Part shown: positions 51,506-60,990 of the stretch, in pieces | Position numbering within the stretch: the first letter of the stretch is position 1 | How the letters are laid out: every line of letters begins with the position of its first letter | DNA from: Leptolinea sp964420995 | GTDB lineage: Bacteria; Chloroflexota; Anaerolineae; Anaerolineales; Anaerolineaceae | Assembly: GCA_964420995.1 (NCBI GenBank) | Contig: CAYQUX010000013.1 | Location: 55,461-119,460 of the forward strand | Direction: 5' to 3' | DNA: 64,000 nucleotides | Translations under genes and position numbers: made by a program | The notes under the pieces: model-generated | The model's input: only the letters and a program-made list of their open reading frames with translations | What the model was told of the DNA's origin: nothing | Database searches by the model: none

Positions 51506-52213
51506 ATGAACCATCCTAAATGCGCTGCGTATGACAGGGATTTTGTGCGGGCCAATATGATGGGCCCCAATGCCATGAAACTGCTGGAGGAACTCACCTC
51601 AACACTTGACCTGAAACCGGGTGACCGGGTGCTCGACCTGGGCTGTGGGAAAGGATTGACTTCCATTTTTCTGGCCAGGGAGTTTTGGGTGACCGTGTTT
51701 GCGACCGACCTGTGGATCAGCGCGACCGAAAATTTTGAACGATTCCAGACGATGGGATTGTCCGACCGCATCATCCCCATTCACGCGAAAGCGAATGAGC
51801 TTCCGTATGCCAATAATTATTTTGACGCGGCCGTCAGCGTGGATGCCTTCCATTATTTCGGGGCAAATGAAACCTATCTTGACCAGCACCTGGCGCCGCT
51901 GGTAAAACCGGGCGGCTGGCTGGGCATGGCTGTGCCGGGATTTGTTGAGGAGTATGGCGAAAACATTCCGGCGGATATCAGCCAATACGTGAAACCGGAA
52001 TATGAATTTCACTCCTGCGAATGGTGGCAGGCACTCTGGCAGCGATCCAAACTGGTCAATGTCACAGACTGCCGCAGCCTGCCGGGATGCGCCGAAGCCT
52101 GGGCAGACTGGCTGGAATGTGAGAATGAGTACGCCGTGTCCGACCGGGAGATGATCAAGGCCGAAGGCGGACGCTATTTCAATTTTGTCGGTATAACCGC
52201 CCGGCGAATCTAG
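51506..52213 (+). CDS. SAM-dependent methyltransferase
   Basis: 235 residues, class I fold. Motif I VLDLGCGKGLTSIFLA (about 38-53) binds SAM; motif II-like ATDLWISATENF and the NYFDAAVSVDAFHYFG post-motif follow. N-terminal YDRDFVRANMMGPNAMKLLEE suggests a relative of ubiquinone/small-molecule methylases. Substrate unknown. TACAAT (51434-51439) is a candidate -10. It converges with the TetR gene and shares the CTAG stop tetranucleotide. Confidence 0.88.
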   Translation: MNHPKCAAYDRDFVRANMMGPNAMKLLEELTSTLDLKPGDRVLDLGCGKGLTSIFLAREFWVTVFATDLWISATENFERFQTMGLSDRIIPIHAKANELPYANNYFDAAVSVDAFHYFGANETYLDQHLAPLVKPGGWLGMAVPGFVEEYGENIPADISQYVKPEYEFHSCEWWQALWQRSKLVNVTDCRSLPGCAEAWADWLECENEYAVSDREMIKAEGGRYFNFVGITARRI

Positions 52214-52830
52214 GCCGCTTTTCCCGCTTTGCGAATGGCATGGAACGGCCCGTGAAATGACAGGCGTGCGAGAACCTGCGCCATCTCTTCTGATGTTTCT
52301 TTGCAGCCGCCTTCCAACCAGGATTGAACCACCCCCATATGCGCGGCGGTGACATAGGTAATCAGATAATTGCCTGGAACGAGCAGGTCTTCGGGGCGGG
52401 TATTGGCCATGAAACCGATACGGAAAAGGTTGCCCGCGATGGCGGTTTTGATGCGGTTTTGAATATCTGGATTGGATTTTAATCCGAGGATGGCATACAT
52501 CAAACGCGCCCGGCTGCCGATATAGTCAAACAGGGTAACCATGGCCGGAATGGGTTCGTCAGACACGCAGTAGGCTTCCAGGTCAATCCCCCCGGTCTTG
52601 ATCAGGATATCCTTAATGTGCTCGATAATCTCATCTTCCGTCTTCTCCATAAGGTCGGCTTTGTCGCGGTAGTGCAGATAGAAGGTTCCGCGATTGATAT
52701 CCGCCCTTGTGGTGATATCGGTGATTGAAATGGAATCGTAGCCCTTTTCTTCAATGAGCGCGATCAACGCGTTCTGAATGGCTTCGCGCGTGCGCTGTAC
52801 CCGACGGTCGATATCACCCGATTTCCACAT
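52210..52830 (-). CDS. TetR-family regulator, divergent from the patatin gene
   Basis: 206 residues. The helix-turn-helix (about 15-60) has IQNALIALIEEKGYDSISIT and TTRADINRGTFYLHYRDKADL, close to the TetR pattern, followed by a helical effector domain with a TetR_C-like end. It is divergent from the patatin gene at 53029 across a 198-bp region with two perfect palindromes, which suggests it regulates itself and that gene. No close resemblance to the exporter repressor is visible. Confidence 0.9.
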   Translation of the reverse strand: MWKSGDIDRRVQRTREAIQNALIALIEEKGYDSISITDITTRADINRGTFYLHYRDKADLMEKTEDEIIEHIKDILIKTGGIDLEAYCVSDEPIPAMVTLFDYIGSRARLMYAILGLKSNPDIQNRIKTAIAGNLFRIGFMANTRPEDLLVPGNYLITYVTAAHMGVVQSWLEGGCKETSEEMAQVLARLSFHGPFHAIRKAGKAA

Positions 52831-52847
52831 ACGGAATTCCTTTTGAT

Positions 52848-52882
52848 AGACAGAATTGTCTGATGTGTCGTTAATGCGACAC
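52848..52882. promoter_or_regulatory. two palindromes between TetR and patatin genes
   Basis: AGACA-GAAT-TGTCT (52848-52861) and GTGTCG-ttaatg-CGACAC (52865-52882) are perfect inverted repeats 3 bp apart. They lie just upstream of the TetR start and 150 bp before the patatin start. One or both are candidate operators of the TetR protein. Confidence 0.5.
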
Positions 52883-53028
52883 CGCGGTCAAGATTGCGTA
52901 TTGAAAGCTGTGATTGTTGATATTATACTTTTCGCAAATGAAATAATCAACACACTGTCTACTAATTGTCCGGGTGTTGAAACATTAGTACGGACATATT
53001 CGTATACAGAAATAACAGGGACTAAAAA

Positions 53029-53952
53029 ATGAAATCCAACAACAACGGTAGACTGGCATTTGTGTTAAGCGGAGGGGGATCCAGAGGCGCGCTTCAGGTG
53101 GGGGCGTTGCGCGCGCTGCTCGAAGCCGGGTACCAGCCGGAGCTGGTTACCGGCACATCCATAGGGGCGGCCAATGCCGCTTTCCTTGCCGTGCACGGCT
53201 ATAATCTCAATGGCATCGCCAGGCTGGAATCCATCTGGCAGAGCACCATGCACGAAGACCTGCTATCCACCAATTTGTGGTGGCAAACCATGCAGATCCT
53301 CTTTAAACGGGAAAATGGACATTCATTGAACAAAGTCCGCCAGTTCGCCATTCAAAGCGGACTGAAACCTGACCTTCGTTTTTGTGACCTTGACAGTGTT
53401 TATCTCTACCCGGTGGCGGCTGACTTAAATTCGGGCGAACCGGTGGTTTTCGGTCTTAATCCTCAGGAACATGTGCTGGACAGCGTGATGGCCTCCATGA
53501 CATTGCCTCCATGGATGCTCCCCGAGAACAAGGACGGCCGTCTCCTGATTGATGGCGGGGCGGTGAGCAATCTGCCGATCGAAGCCGCCATGCAACAGGG
53601 TGCCACCGAGATCATCGCGCTGGATCTGTTCGACCCCCAGGAAGAGGACGAAGAAACATCCGCCGGAATGCACCCGCTTCTGTGGAAATATAGCCGCACG
53701 GTGGAAAACCGGCAGGTTGAGATGGAAATAAAACTTGCGGAAGCCCGGGGCATCCCGGTGAAGCACATCCGGCTCACCATTGACCCGCCGGTCCCCATGT
53801 GGGATTTTCGCCGCTCTGTTGAGCTGATGGATCACGGCTATCAACTTGCCCACCAGGCGATGGAAACCTGGCAGCCAATGGAACAACCTGCCTGGTGGAG
53901 TCCCACCCGGATGCGCTCCGCCCTGGCGGGATTGGTCACTATTCTGGATTGA
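53029..53952 (+). CDS. patatin-like phospholipase
   Basis: 307 residues. The patatin catalytic set is complete: oxyanion loop GGGSRGALQVG (about 15-25), nucleophile elbow GTSIGAAN (GxSxG, Ser about 43), and catalytic DGGAVSNLPIEAA (DGG near 178). It should hydrolyse membrane phospholipid acyl chains. No signal peptide; cytoplasmic. The divergent TetR gene and palindromes suggest inducible control. Confidence 0.92.
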   Translation: MKSNNNGRLAFVLSGGGSRGALQVGALRALLEAGYQPELVTGTSIGAANAAFLAVHGYNLNGIARLESIWQSTMHEDLLSTNLWWQTMQILFKRENGHSLNKVRQFAIQSGLKPDLRFCDLDSVYLYPVAADLNSGEPVVFGLNPQEHVLDSVMASMTLPPWMLPENKDGRLLIDGGAVSNLPIEAAMQQGATEIIALDLFDPQEEDEETSAGMHPLLWKYSRTVENRQVEMEIKLAEARGIPVKHIRLTIDPPVPMWDFRRSVELMDHGYQLAHQAMETWQPMEQPAWWSPTRMRSALAGLVTILD

Positions 53953-53958
53953 AGGCAG

Positions 53959-55209
53959 TTATTCTGTAGCTGCCATTTTTACACGATGCGCCGGGATGAT
54001 CACCCGGCGGTAGGTGAAGGCCACTACCCAGGCCATCAACAGCGCGCTGAACACACCCGGCGACCAGACGCCCAGCTTTTCGAGCAGGAACCCGCCCACG
54101 GTGGGGGCGATCACCCGGGTGAATGCTTCCAGCGAGGAGGATATGCCCAGCATACCCCCGACCTCTTCACGGCTGACCGATTTACTGATGGCGCTTTGCA
54201 GAACGGTATTCAATACGCCGCCGGACAGCGCCATGGGCAGCATGACGAGAAGCAGCGGGATTAGGCTGGAAGTGAATGACCAGGCCAACAGGGCGAAGGA
54301 CATCAGCCAAACGCCGGTGATGATTAACACATTCTCGCGGAAGCGGCGGGTCAGCGGGCCGATCAAGCCCACCTGGGTGATGACCGACAGGATACCGACA
54401 TACGCCAGAATGTAGCCGGTGGTCTGTGAAGAAAAGCCGATCGCCTGGGCGAACAACGCGAAAACGCTCTGGAACATGGCGAATGCCAGCCCGAAGAAGA
54501 AGCGGATGTGCAGCAGCGGACCTACCCCCGGACGGTATAGCGCGTCGGTGAGAGCTTTCAGGGTAAACGGCGGCTTATTTTGAGCCTGCGCCGATTCACG
54601 CTGTTCCCCGGAAAGCGATTCGGGCAGCAGGAAATAGATCAACAGCAGGTTGGTGAATGAGACGGCCGCGGCAGCCAAAGCCGGCAGGTTGAAACCCCAG
54701 CGGGAAAGCAAGCCCCCGGTGGCCGGGCCGATGATGAACCCCAACCCGAACGCGGCGCCGATGATGCCCATGCTTTTCGCGCGGTTCTGCTCGTCAGAGA
54801 TATCCGCGATATAGGCCTGCGCCACGGTGATGTTCCCGCCGGTCAGACCGTCCAAAATGCGGCTGAGGAAGAGGATGCCGATGATGAAGCTTTTTGCCAG
54901 CGCGGGCGAAAATATTTCAGCGAACGCCCGGCCGATGGGATCGGCAAACCCCAGCAGGAGAAAACCGGCAAATGTTCCGGCTACCGAGAAAAGCAATACC
55001 GGTCGGCGGCCGTAGCGGTCAGACAGGCGTCCCAATATCGGCGCGCCGATCAACTGGGCGGCGGCATAGGAGGCGACCAGCAATCCGACCAGGAAGGCGC
55101 TCGCCCCGTACGACTCGGCATAATACGGCAGCAGCGGGAGGATAAGGCTGAAGCCGAGCATATCGACAAAGACAACAAAGAAAATGGTCAGCAAACGTGA
55201 TCTGTTCAT
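53959..55209 (-). CDS. MFS transporter, TetA-like antiporter
   Basis: 416 residues from ATG 55209. Twelve spans; motif A GRLSDRYGRRPVLLFS (about 72-87) and helix-5 motif C GAAFGLGFIIGPATGG mark the DHA1/tetracycline-antiporter branch. Typical job: proton-driven drug or metabolite efflux. A longer reading exists upstream to 55311 but adds unlikely residues. It converges on the patatin gene, 6 bp away. Confidence 0.9.
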   Translation of the reverse strand: MNRSRLLTIFFVVFVDMLGFSLILPLLPYYAESYGASAFLVGLLVASYAAAQLIGAPILGRLSDRYGRRPVLLFSVAGTFAGFLLLGFADPIGRAFAEIFSPALAKSFIIGILFLSRILDGLTGGNITVAQAYIADISDEQNRAKSMGIIGAAFGLGFIIGPATGGLLSRWGFNLPALAAAAVSFTNLLLIYFLLPESLSGEQRESAQAQNKPPFTLKALTDALYRPGVGPLLHIRFFFGLAFAMFQSVFALFAQAIGFSSQTTGYILAYVGILSVITQVGLIGPLTRRFRENVLIITGVWLMSFALLAWSFTSSLIPLLLVMLPMALSGGVLNTVLQSAISKSVSREEVGGMLGISSSLEAFTRVIAPTVGGFLLEKLGVWSPGVFSALLMAWVVAFTYRRVIIPAHRVKMAATE

Positions 55210-55390
55210 ATTAAAATTCCAGTACGCAATTTTCCCTGATGATAAGAGAACCGGAACATACCTGCCACAATCCGTATATGGTTGACCTCCCTTTTTATAA
55301 AAAGTTAACACGCAGGTAGTCCCGGTAGAAATTCGGGTTGTTTATTTCTCCCTGAATTACAATTCTTGTACATAGAATACGGAGCAAGCC

Positions 55391-55870
55391 ATGAACGACC
55401 TTGATATTCAACACTTACGGCGTGCCATAACCATCGCGCAGATCGCCCGCGATCGCGGAAACCACCCCTTTGGCGCCATTCTGGCGGATGGGCATGGACG
55501 GGTGCTGCTGGAAGCCGGGAATACGGTGATCACCGGGCGCGACGTGACCGGTCACGCCGAAACCAACCTGGTACGGCTGGCGACAGGCCGTTACAGCGCC
55601 GATGAACTGGCAGGCTGTACGCTGTACACCAGCACCGAACCCTGCGCCATGTGTGCCGGGGCCATTCACTGGAGCCATATCGGGCGGGTGGTATACGCCC
55701 TCAGCGAAGACGCCCTGTACGCCATGGTCGGCCCATCGCCGGAACATTTGTTGCTGCCCTGTCGTGAGGTTTTTTCACACAGCGCGCAGGCGATGAGCGT
55801 TGAAGGGCCCTGCACCGAACTGGATGCCGAAGCCCGCGCCGTACACGCGGATTTCTGGACATCAAAATAG
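55391..55870 (+). CDS. nucleoside/guanine deaminase-family protein
   Basis: 159 residues, cytidine-deaminase fold. Zinc site HAETNLV (His-Ala-Glu, about 57-59) and PCAMCAGAI (about 82-90) are complete. The domain resembles guanine deaminases and TadA; the exact substrate cannot be decided. GGAGC precedes the ATG and TACAAT (55358-55363) is a candidate -10. Confidence 0.9.
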   Translation: MNDLDIQHLRRAITIAQIARDRGNHPFGAILADGHGRVLLEAGNTVITGRDVTGHAETNLVRLATGRYSADELAGCTLYTSTEPCAMCAGAIHWSHIGRVVYALSEDALYAMVGPSPEHLLLPCREVFSHSAQAMSVEGPCTELDAEARAVHADFWTSK

Positions 55871-56056
55871 TGAGCACAGGGCAATCTGCCTGCTATAATG
55901 AGCTTATCGATGCCGATTCGTTGGTGTGCATGAGCCGGTCGTAGTGAGGGACATAACGCCGCTCCATCCATCAATTTTTCATTAATAATTCCGGAAACCA
56001 ATCCCTGCCTGACACCGGATTTCGCTGGAAATTCGATTGTTCCTGGAGGGTGCCCC

Positions 56057-57049
56057 ATGTCTGACAAACGATTCTGCCGTCATTGCGGGAAAGAGATACT
56101 CGCGGATTCGCAGTTCTGCCCGTCCTGCGGGAAAGCGATATCCGAGCCGCCCCTTCCAACGGATATCCCGGTCGAAACCCATCCGGAAACCGCCGGACCA
56201 GGGCGCAAGATCAGCAAAGGACTGATCCTCCTCGTTGTCATTTTGGGGCTGGGGATATTGGGATGTCTGGGCGTTGTTTTGACCTCACAGGTACTCTTGC
56301 CGATGCTGGGGAAAAACTCCATCCCTCAGGCTATTCAGACCGCGGAGCGGGGCCGCGCGGATCGCATCATCACAAAGACAGCGGCTGTAGTGCAGGCAAC
56401 CGAAGCAGTCAGGCAGGCAACCCGGGCAGCGGAACAACAGGCTTCCCGGACAGCGGAAAAAGAGGAAGAGGAACGCGCGCTTTTGTTGACACAAGATTCG
56501 TACGAAGCAACCGAGGTTGCCCTCCAGGGGAAGATCACCCGCGATTGGGGCGTGCCTATTTTGATGCTGATCACCGCTGAAAAACACGCGGATGCCCTGG
56601 CGGATACGATGACAAAATTCAACAAAAAAGTATTAACAGAAGAAGACGTAGCCCACCTGATGATCGTTCCGGATTCCTTTGACATCGTCATGCTCTGGTT
56701 TTCGGATCAGGAAATGGTGGAATCCAAACTGTCAGAATTGGGATTGGGGATCACGCCCGCAGTCAAACCTTTCTTTCTCGGTTTGAAAGATAATTACGAA
56801 AAATTAACCGAACTGGAGATTTACTGGGTAAATGGTGAAAAGGACTATTCCCAGGCGATGGATGAGCTAAACCGTGAAAGGGAATCACTTATGACCGAGC
56901 GTGAGAAGATCCACCAGGCCATGCTACTGGAAGGAATGGATGAAAATATCTACGAGCTGGCAATAAATTATTATGAGAAAGCCTGGCCTACTTTTCAATT
57001 AAAACTGGATGTACTTGGTAAGAAAATGCTAACCCCTCAGCCGGAGTAA
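56057..57049 (+). CDS. zinc-ribbon membrane protein with coiled-coil domain
   Basis: 330 residues. Zinc ribbon FCRHCGKEI...FCPSCGKAI (about 6-27, two CxxC pairs); a P-rich linker; one membrane span at about 55-80; a long coiled coil (about 95-155); then a helical C-terminal domain (about 170-330). N-terminus should be in the cytoplasm. It resembles stand-alone zinc-ribbon proteins of unknown role. The 55871-56056 gap before it has TATAAT near 55893 as a possible -10. Confidence 0.75.
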   Translation: MSDKRFCRHCGKEILADSQFCPSCGKAISEPPLPTDIPVETHPETAGPGRKISKGLILLVVILGLGILGCLGVVLTSQVLLPMLGKNSIPQAIQTAERGRADRIITKTAAVVQATEAVRQATRAAEQQASRTAEKEEEERALLLTQDSYEATEVALQGKITRDWGVPILMLITAEKHADALADTMTKFNKKVLTEEDVAHLMIVPDSFDIVMLWFSDQEMVESKLSELGLGITPAVKPFFLGLKDNYEKLTELEIYWVNGEKDYSQAMDELNRERESLMTEREKIHQAMLLEGMDENIYELAINYYEKAWPTFQLKLDVLGKKMLTPQPE

Positions 57050-57085
57050 TTTCCCCAACCACGCGGAACCTGTATAATTATCAGC

Positions 57086-57415
57086 ATGGCAAGCAAACAG
57101 GAAACCGTTGATTTTTTAATTGAGCAAATGTCAGGCGTGGGGAAGATCACCGCGCGCAAGATGTTCGGGGAATACGCCATGTACTGCGACGGCAAGATCG
57201 TCGCGCTGGTGTGCGACGACCGTCTGTTCATCAAGCCGACGGAAGCCGGCCGTTTGTACCTTGGAGATGAATACGATGAAGCCCCGGCTTATCCGGGGTC
57301 AAAGTTGTACCAGCACATCTCCGGCGAGAAGTGGGACAACGCGGAATGGTTAAGCGGATTGATCCGCGCGATCATGCCGGAATTGCCCGAACCGAAACCG
57401 AAGAAGAAGAAGTAA
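57086..57415 (+). CDS. TfoX N-terminal domain protein
   Basis: 109 residues. VDFLIEQMSGVGKITARKMFGEYA near the start, with the conserved KMFGEYAMYCDGKIVALVCDD, is the TfoX_N signature. TfoX in Haemophilus activates competence; single-domain relatives have unknown roles. It ends in a lysine-rich tail. TATAAT-like sequence lies just upstream. Confidence 0.88.
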   Translation: MASKQETVDFLIEQMSGVGKITARKMFGEYAMYCDGKIVALVCDDRLFIKPTEAGRLYLGDEYDEAPAYPGSKLYQHISGEKWDNAEWLSGLIRAIMPELPEPKPKKKK

Positions 57416-57457
57416 CCCGCGGCCTTCCGGCTGACATCCATTCTTACGGAGATACCC

Positions 57458-58222
57458 ATGAATGACATTCTTAGAGCCATCCATGAGCGGCGTTCCACCC
57501 GCGCCTTTGAGAACAAACCGGTGCCCTATGACGTGGTGGAAAACCTCATCCAGGCCACCCTGCGGGCGCCAACCGCCGGCAATATGATGCTGTATAGCAT
57601 CTTAAAAGTTGACGATCCCGAAATGAAGGAAAAACTGGCTGCCTCCTGCGACAACCAGGGGTTTATCGCCAAAGCCCCGTTATTGCTGGTCTTCCTGGCC
57701 GATTACCAGCGCTGGTATGACTTCTTCCTGCGCAGCGGAGTGTTCGAGCTCTGCCAGCAGCGCGGGATTGCCCTGCGCAAACCCGGCGTGGGCGACATGA
57801 TGCTGGCGGTCAATGACACGCTGATTGCCGCGCAGACAGCGGTGATCGCCGCCGAAGGGCTGGGGTTGGGCTCGTGCTACATCGGCGACATCATGGAAAA
57901 GTACGAATACCACCGCGAGCTGTTCCACCTGCCGAAATACGTGCTGCCGGTGACCATGTTGTGCGTGGGTTACCCGCACGATACCGCGGACGACCGTCCG
58001 CGCTCGCGGCGCTTTGACCCGAAGTTCATCGTGCAGCACAACCGCTACTACCACCTGGAAGGGCTGGAACTGGATATGATGTTCAAAGGGCTGGGCAGGC
58101 CCGCCGAGCAGGAGGGCGCCACCAATTTCGGGCAGGATGTGTACCTGCGCAAGTTCGCCTCAGAGTTCAGCGTGGAGATGACGCGCTCCGTCCAGGCGAT
58201 GATTGAGGAGTGGAACAAGTAA
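57458..58222 (+). CDS. nitroreductase-family protein
   Basis: 254 residues. IHERRSTRAFENKPVPYD at the start binds FMN phosphate, and AAEGLGLGSCYIGDI is the second FMN contact common in the family. It is a probable FMN-dependent NAD(P)H nitroreductase. A near-identical fragment of its last 49 bp is found at 63806-63854. GGAGA precedes ATG 57458. The gene follows the TfoX gene by 42 bp. Confidence 0.88.
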   Translation: MNDILRAIHERRSTRAFENKPVPYDVVENLIQATLRAPTAGNMMLYSILKVDDPEMKEKLAASCDNQGFIAKAPLLLVFLADYQRWYDFFLRSGVFELCQQRGIALRKPGVGDMMLAVNDTLIAAQTAVIAAEGLGLGSCYIGDIMEKYEYHRELFHLPKYVLPVTMLCVGYPHDTADDRPRSRRFDPKFIVQHNRYYHLEGLELDMMFKGLGRPAEQEGATNFGQDVYLRKFASEFSVEMTRSVQAMIEEWNK

Positions 58223-58333
58223 GTTCATTTGGATCGGAGACAGGAAAACTTTTGCAGGGTTATGCTTGCGTTGAACCACTTAAATTAGGCGGACACTTTT
58301 CTCTGTATACACGTTGCAAATAAGGTACGTGAT

Positions 58334-58363
58334 AAAAAAACAGCCCTCAGGCTGTTTTTTTTT
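58334..58363. terminator. bidirectional rho-independent terminator
   Basis: AAAAAAACAGCC (58334-58345), CTCA, GGCTGTTTTTTTT lies between convergent genes; A- and T-runs on both sides allow it to serve both strands. The rest of the 170-bp gap has nothing else I recognise. Confidence 0.92.
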
Positions 58364-58392
58364 GTAATACTCAGACTCCAGTACCGGGATTA

Positions 58393-59667
58393 TTAATGAA
58401 ATCTGGAATTTCTTGCTTGCTCACCAATCTCCAATACTCTTTTAGCAATGCCAGTCCAGCCAAAATTACGTCTGGCAAAACGTGCTCCTTCAATTGAAAG
58501 TTCCTTCTTAAGATTCGGATACAGCATGGGCAATGCCATGAGAGTGCCAAATTCGGTTGGATGGTTGGGATCGGCATATAGAGCCTGGGTGCCGAAATCG
58601 ATCAATTCAGCCAATCCACCATGAATAGTGGTAATCGTAGGAGTTCCACAGGCCATGGCCTCTATCGCCACCATGCCAAACGGTTCGTATCTTGAAGGCA
58701 AGGCGAATACCTCTGCCATACGGTAAAAGTTTGGTAAATCATCATCCGGGATATATTGTTCCCAAACAATATTATTGGAAACCCCCAGTTGATCTGCCAG
58801 TTCTTTTAATTCCATTATCCCTTTATGATCCTGATCTGATTCATTGGAACCGATCCCGGCTATCAATCGGGCGTCAGGCACCAGTTCAAGTAAAGATTTT
58901 AATGATTGGATAATCAGGTCGTACCCTTTGTTGGCAGCCATGCGACCGACAACCAGTACATCATGTTCTTTTAAACCATACTTCGATCGTAATTTTTCGA
59001 TGGCTTCCTTTTGCATGGGTGAATAACGATTTTCATCAATTCCTGCCGGTATGACCATTGCGTGCCGGTTTGATACATCATAATGTTCCAGAAGGATTTC
59101 AAGTTGCTTGTTGGTCGTTGCGATTATCTTATCGCAAGATTGATAGATTAAAAATTCTTTCCGGATCCGTTCTTCAAACCGATATTTCTTCTCCATTTGG
59201 TCATCACTCATCTCGTTTCCCATATTGAACTTTTTCCACCAACCCAGAGAATGAGGTGTGTGAATATGGGTGATATCCAATTCGTCGGCAATCTTCTGAC
59301 CGCTCCAACCGGCATCCCAGTAATGGGAATAAACAATATCATATTGAATATTCTGTTTACGAATTGCGGCAAGAATATTCGTAACAAAATTACTTACATG
59401 ATCATGCATGTCTTCTTTGGGAATGAACTTTTTGCCACCAAATGGAATTCGCCAGATTCGAAAACCTTCATTCACTTCTTCATATTCCGGCTGATCTTCA
59501 AATCGCCGGGTAACCAGATCGATATGCAGACCGAATCGGCTGAAACATTTGGCCAATTCCAACACATAGACCACCTGTCCGCCGGTGTCAGGTTTACCAA
59601 GTTCCGGTTCAGTGGAGACATATCCATGCAACGAGATCATTAATACTGATTTGATATTTCCATTCAT
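58393..59667 (-). CDS. sucrose-phosphate-synthase-like glycosyltransferase (GT4)
   Basis: 424 residues, two Rossmann-like domains of GT-B fold. The opening DTGGQVVYVLELAKCF is the motif of sucrose synthase and sucrose-phosphate synthase, and RYEPFGMVAIEAMACG near residue 335 is the E-x7-E donor-site motif. It most likely makes sucrose 6-phosphate from a nucleotide-glucose and fructose 6-phosphate. The preceding gene, which it overlaps by 4 bp, encodes the matching phosphatase-type HAD enzyme. The pair is a plausible route to sucrose as a compatible solute. Confidence 0.85.
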   Translation of the reverse strand: MNGNIKSVLMISLHGYVSTEPELGKPDTGGQVVYVLELAKCFSRFGLHIDLVTRRFEDQPEYEEVNEGFRIWRIPFGGKKFIPKEDMHDHVSNFVTNILAAIRKQNIQYDIVYSHYWDAGWSGQKIADELDITHIHTPHSLGWWKKFNMGNEMSDDQMEKKYRFEERIRKEFLIYQSCDKIIATTNKQLEILLEHYDVSNRHAMVIPAGIDENRYSPMQKEAIEKLRSKYGLKEHDVLVVGRMAANKGYDLIIQSLKSLLELVPDARLIAGIGSNESDQDHKGIMELKELADQLGVSNNIVWEQYIPDDDLPNFYRMAEVFALPSRYEPFGMVAIEAMACGTPTITTIHGGLAELIDFGTQALYADPNHPTEFGTLMALPMLYPNLKKELSIEGARFARRNFGWTGIAKRVLEIGEQARNSRFH

Positions 59668-60452
59668 TTCTCTCTCCGAATCATAGGGAGTTGTGTCAAC
59701 AACTCATCTTTCTTAAAAATTCCAAAATGGAATAAGCCGTCAAGTACGCCAAAAATTCCATGTTTTCTGGATTGATAAACTGTGTTTGTTGTTGGTAAAT
59801 GTATAAGTTCAGGTTTTGCATTTCCAACGATAATTCCATTGACACCTTCGATGAGGAACATCTGCTTATCGTTCCCACTATCCCCTGCCACCAGTGTCTC
59901 ACCGGGTGTAAAACCTACCCGTGTTATTAACCATTTAAGCGCACTTCCTTTTCCAGCCTTTCCAGGAAGCACATCAAGATCTCGACTACTGGAATAGACA
60001 ATGGAAAAATTTGTTCCTGAAGCACCCAGTGCCGTCTGTATCATTTCAAGCTGGTCTGGTAATGCGTTGTCAAGATACCAGCTGGATTTAAATTCACTCT
60101 GGAATTGAACGGATTGCTTTTTCAAATCAATTCCCAGGTGTGTAAGGGTATCTTCAACTATGTCCTTATTCCATCCTTTGCGAAGAAGATCGGTATATTC
60201 TTCAAACTCTGTCCAGTTCCGCCCACCAAAAATTTGTGTTCCCACTCCACAGATGCAATAATCCGGACAGGGTAGTCCACTGCTGCCAATGGTTTGTCTG
60301 GCATCTTTGAAAAGCCTGCCTGTGCTATACACAAGAATTGGCTTTCTTTTTTCAGGGATGGATGACCACAGTTGGGAAAATCTTTGGTTCTGTCCTGCGG
60401 TCCCCAAAATTGTGCCGTCAAGATCGCTAATAAATATTCTTACAAATGTCAA
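59664..60452 (-). CDS. HAD-family phosphatase, sucrose-6-phosphate-phosphatase-like
   Basis: 262 residues. Motif I DLDGT (about 10-14), STGRLF, catalytic Lys in the GKAGKGSALKWLI stretch and GDSGNDKQM near 195 are the four motifs of Cof-type/SPP HAD enzymes. With the adjacent GT4 gene it should complete sucrose synthesis. The start is a TTG at 60452, which has GGAGG 8 nt upstream (60461-60465); the ATG at 60459 is out of frame. It overlaps the glycosyltransferase by 4 bp. Confidence 0.82.
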   Translation of the reverse strand: MTFVRIFISDLDGTILGTAGQNQRFSQLWSSIPEKRKPILVYSTGRLFKDARQTIGSSGLPCPDYCICGVGTQIFGGRNWTEFEEYTDLLRKGWNKDIVEDTLTHLGIDLKKQSVQFQSEFKSSWYLDNALPDQLEMIQTALGASGTNFSIVYSSSRDLDVLPGKAGKGSALKWLITRVGFTPGETLVAGDSGNDKQMFLIEGVNGIIVGNAKPELIHLPTTNTVYQSRKHGIFGVLDGLFHFGIFKKDELLTQLPMIRREK

Positions 60453-60546
60453 ATTTCATGCCTCCATTTTGTATTCCTTCTTAAGGAATATAAGCTACGG
60501 AAGGAGCCTTATATCTACATGATAAAGAACTTCAAACACCCAATAG

Positions 60547-60966
60547 TTATTTGGTTACCAGAACAGGGCATTTCGCCTGGCTGATGACTTTCTGTGTTTT
60601 GCTTCCCATTAAAAACTCTGAAACAAGACTCATGCCCCGGATTCCCATGACGATAAGATCGCAATTACGGGTTTCGACCACATGTAATATACTTTCTGCT
60701 ACGTCACCAAAGAGGATCTCTTGCTTTATGGTCACTCCAAAACCGACAATATTGGAAGCGGCTTTGATCAGGGTTACCCCCTTCGTTAATTGTTTTTCTA
60801 TGCTTTGTGATTGATAAGGTTCTTGCAGGTTGTCGTTTGGACTTTCAACAACACATACAACCCAGAGACCAGGCTCCTTTTGTTGAAATGCCAAATCAGC
60901 CGCCAGTTTGGCCGCGTTGATTGCACATTCAGAACCATCAAATGACAGAAGAATATTATTAAACAT
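60547..60966 (-). CDS. universal stress protein (UspA family)
   Basis: 139 residues. The nucleotide-binding signature GIRGMSLVSEFLMGSKTQKV (GxxGx9GS) is intact near residues 105-125, so it should be an ATP-binding UspA. It is the first gene of the leftward sucrose cluster and follows the perfect palindrome at 60991-61006. GGAGG lies 6 nt before the ATG. Confidence 0.92.
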   Translation of the reverse strand: MFNNILLSFDGSECAINAAKLAADLAFQQKEPGLWVVCVVESPNDNLQEPYQSQSIEKQLTKGVTLIKAASNIVGFGVTIKQEILFGDVAESILHVVETRNCDLIVMGIRGMSLVSEFLMGSKTQKVISQAKCPVLVTK

Positions 60967-60990
60967 GGGAACCTCCTTCTCATTCAGCTA

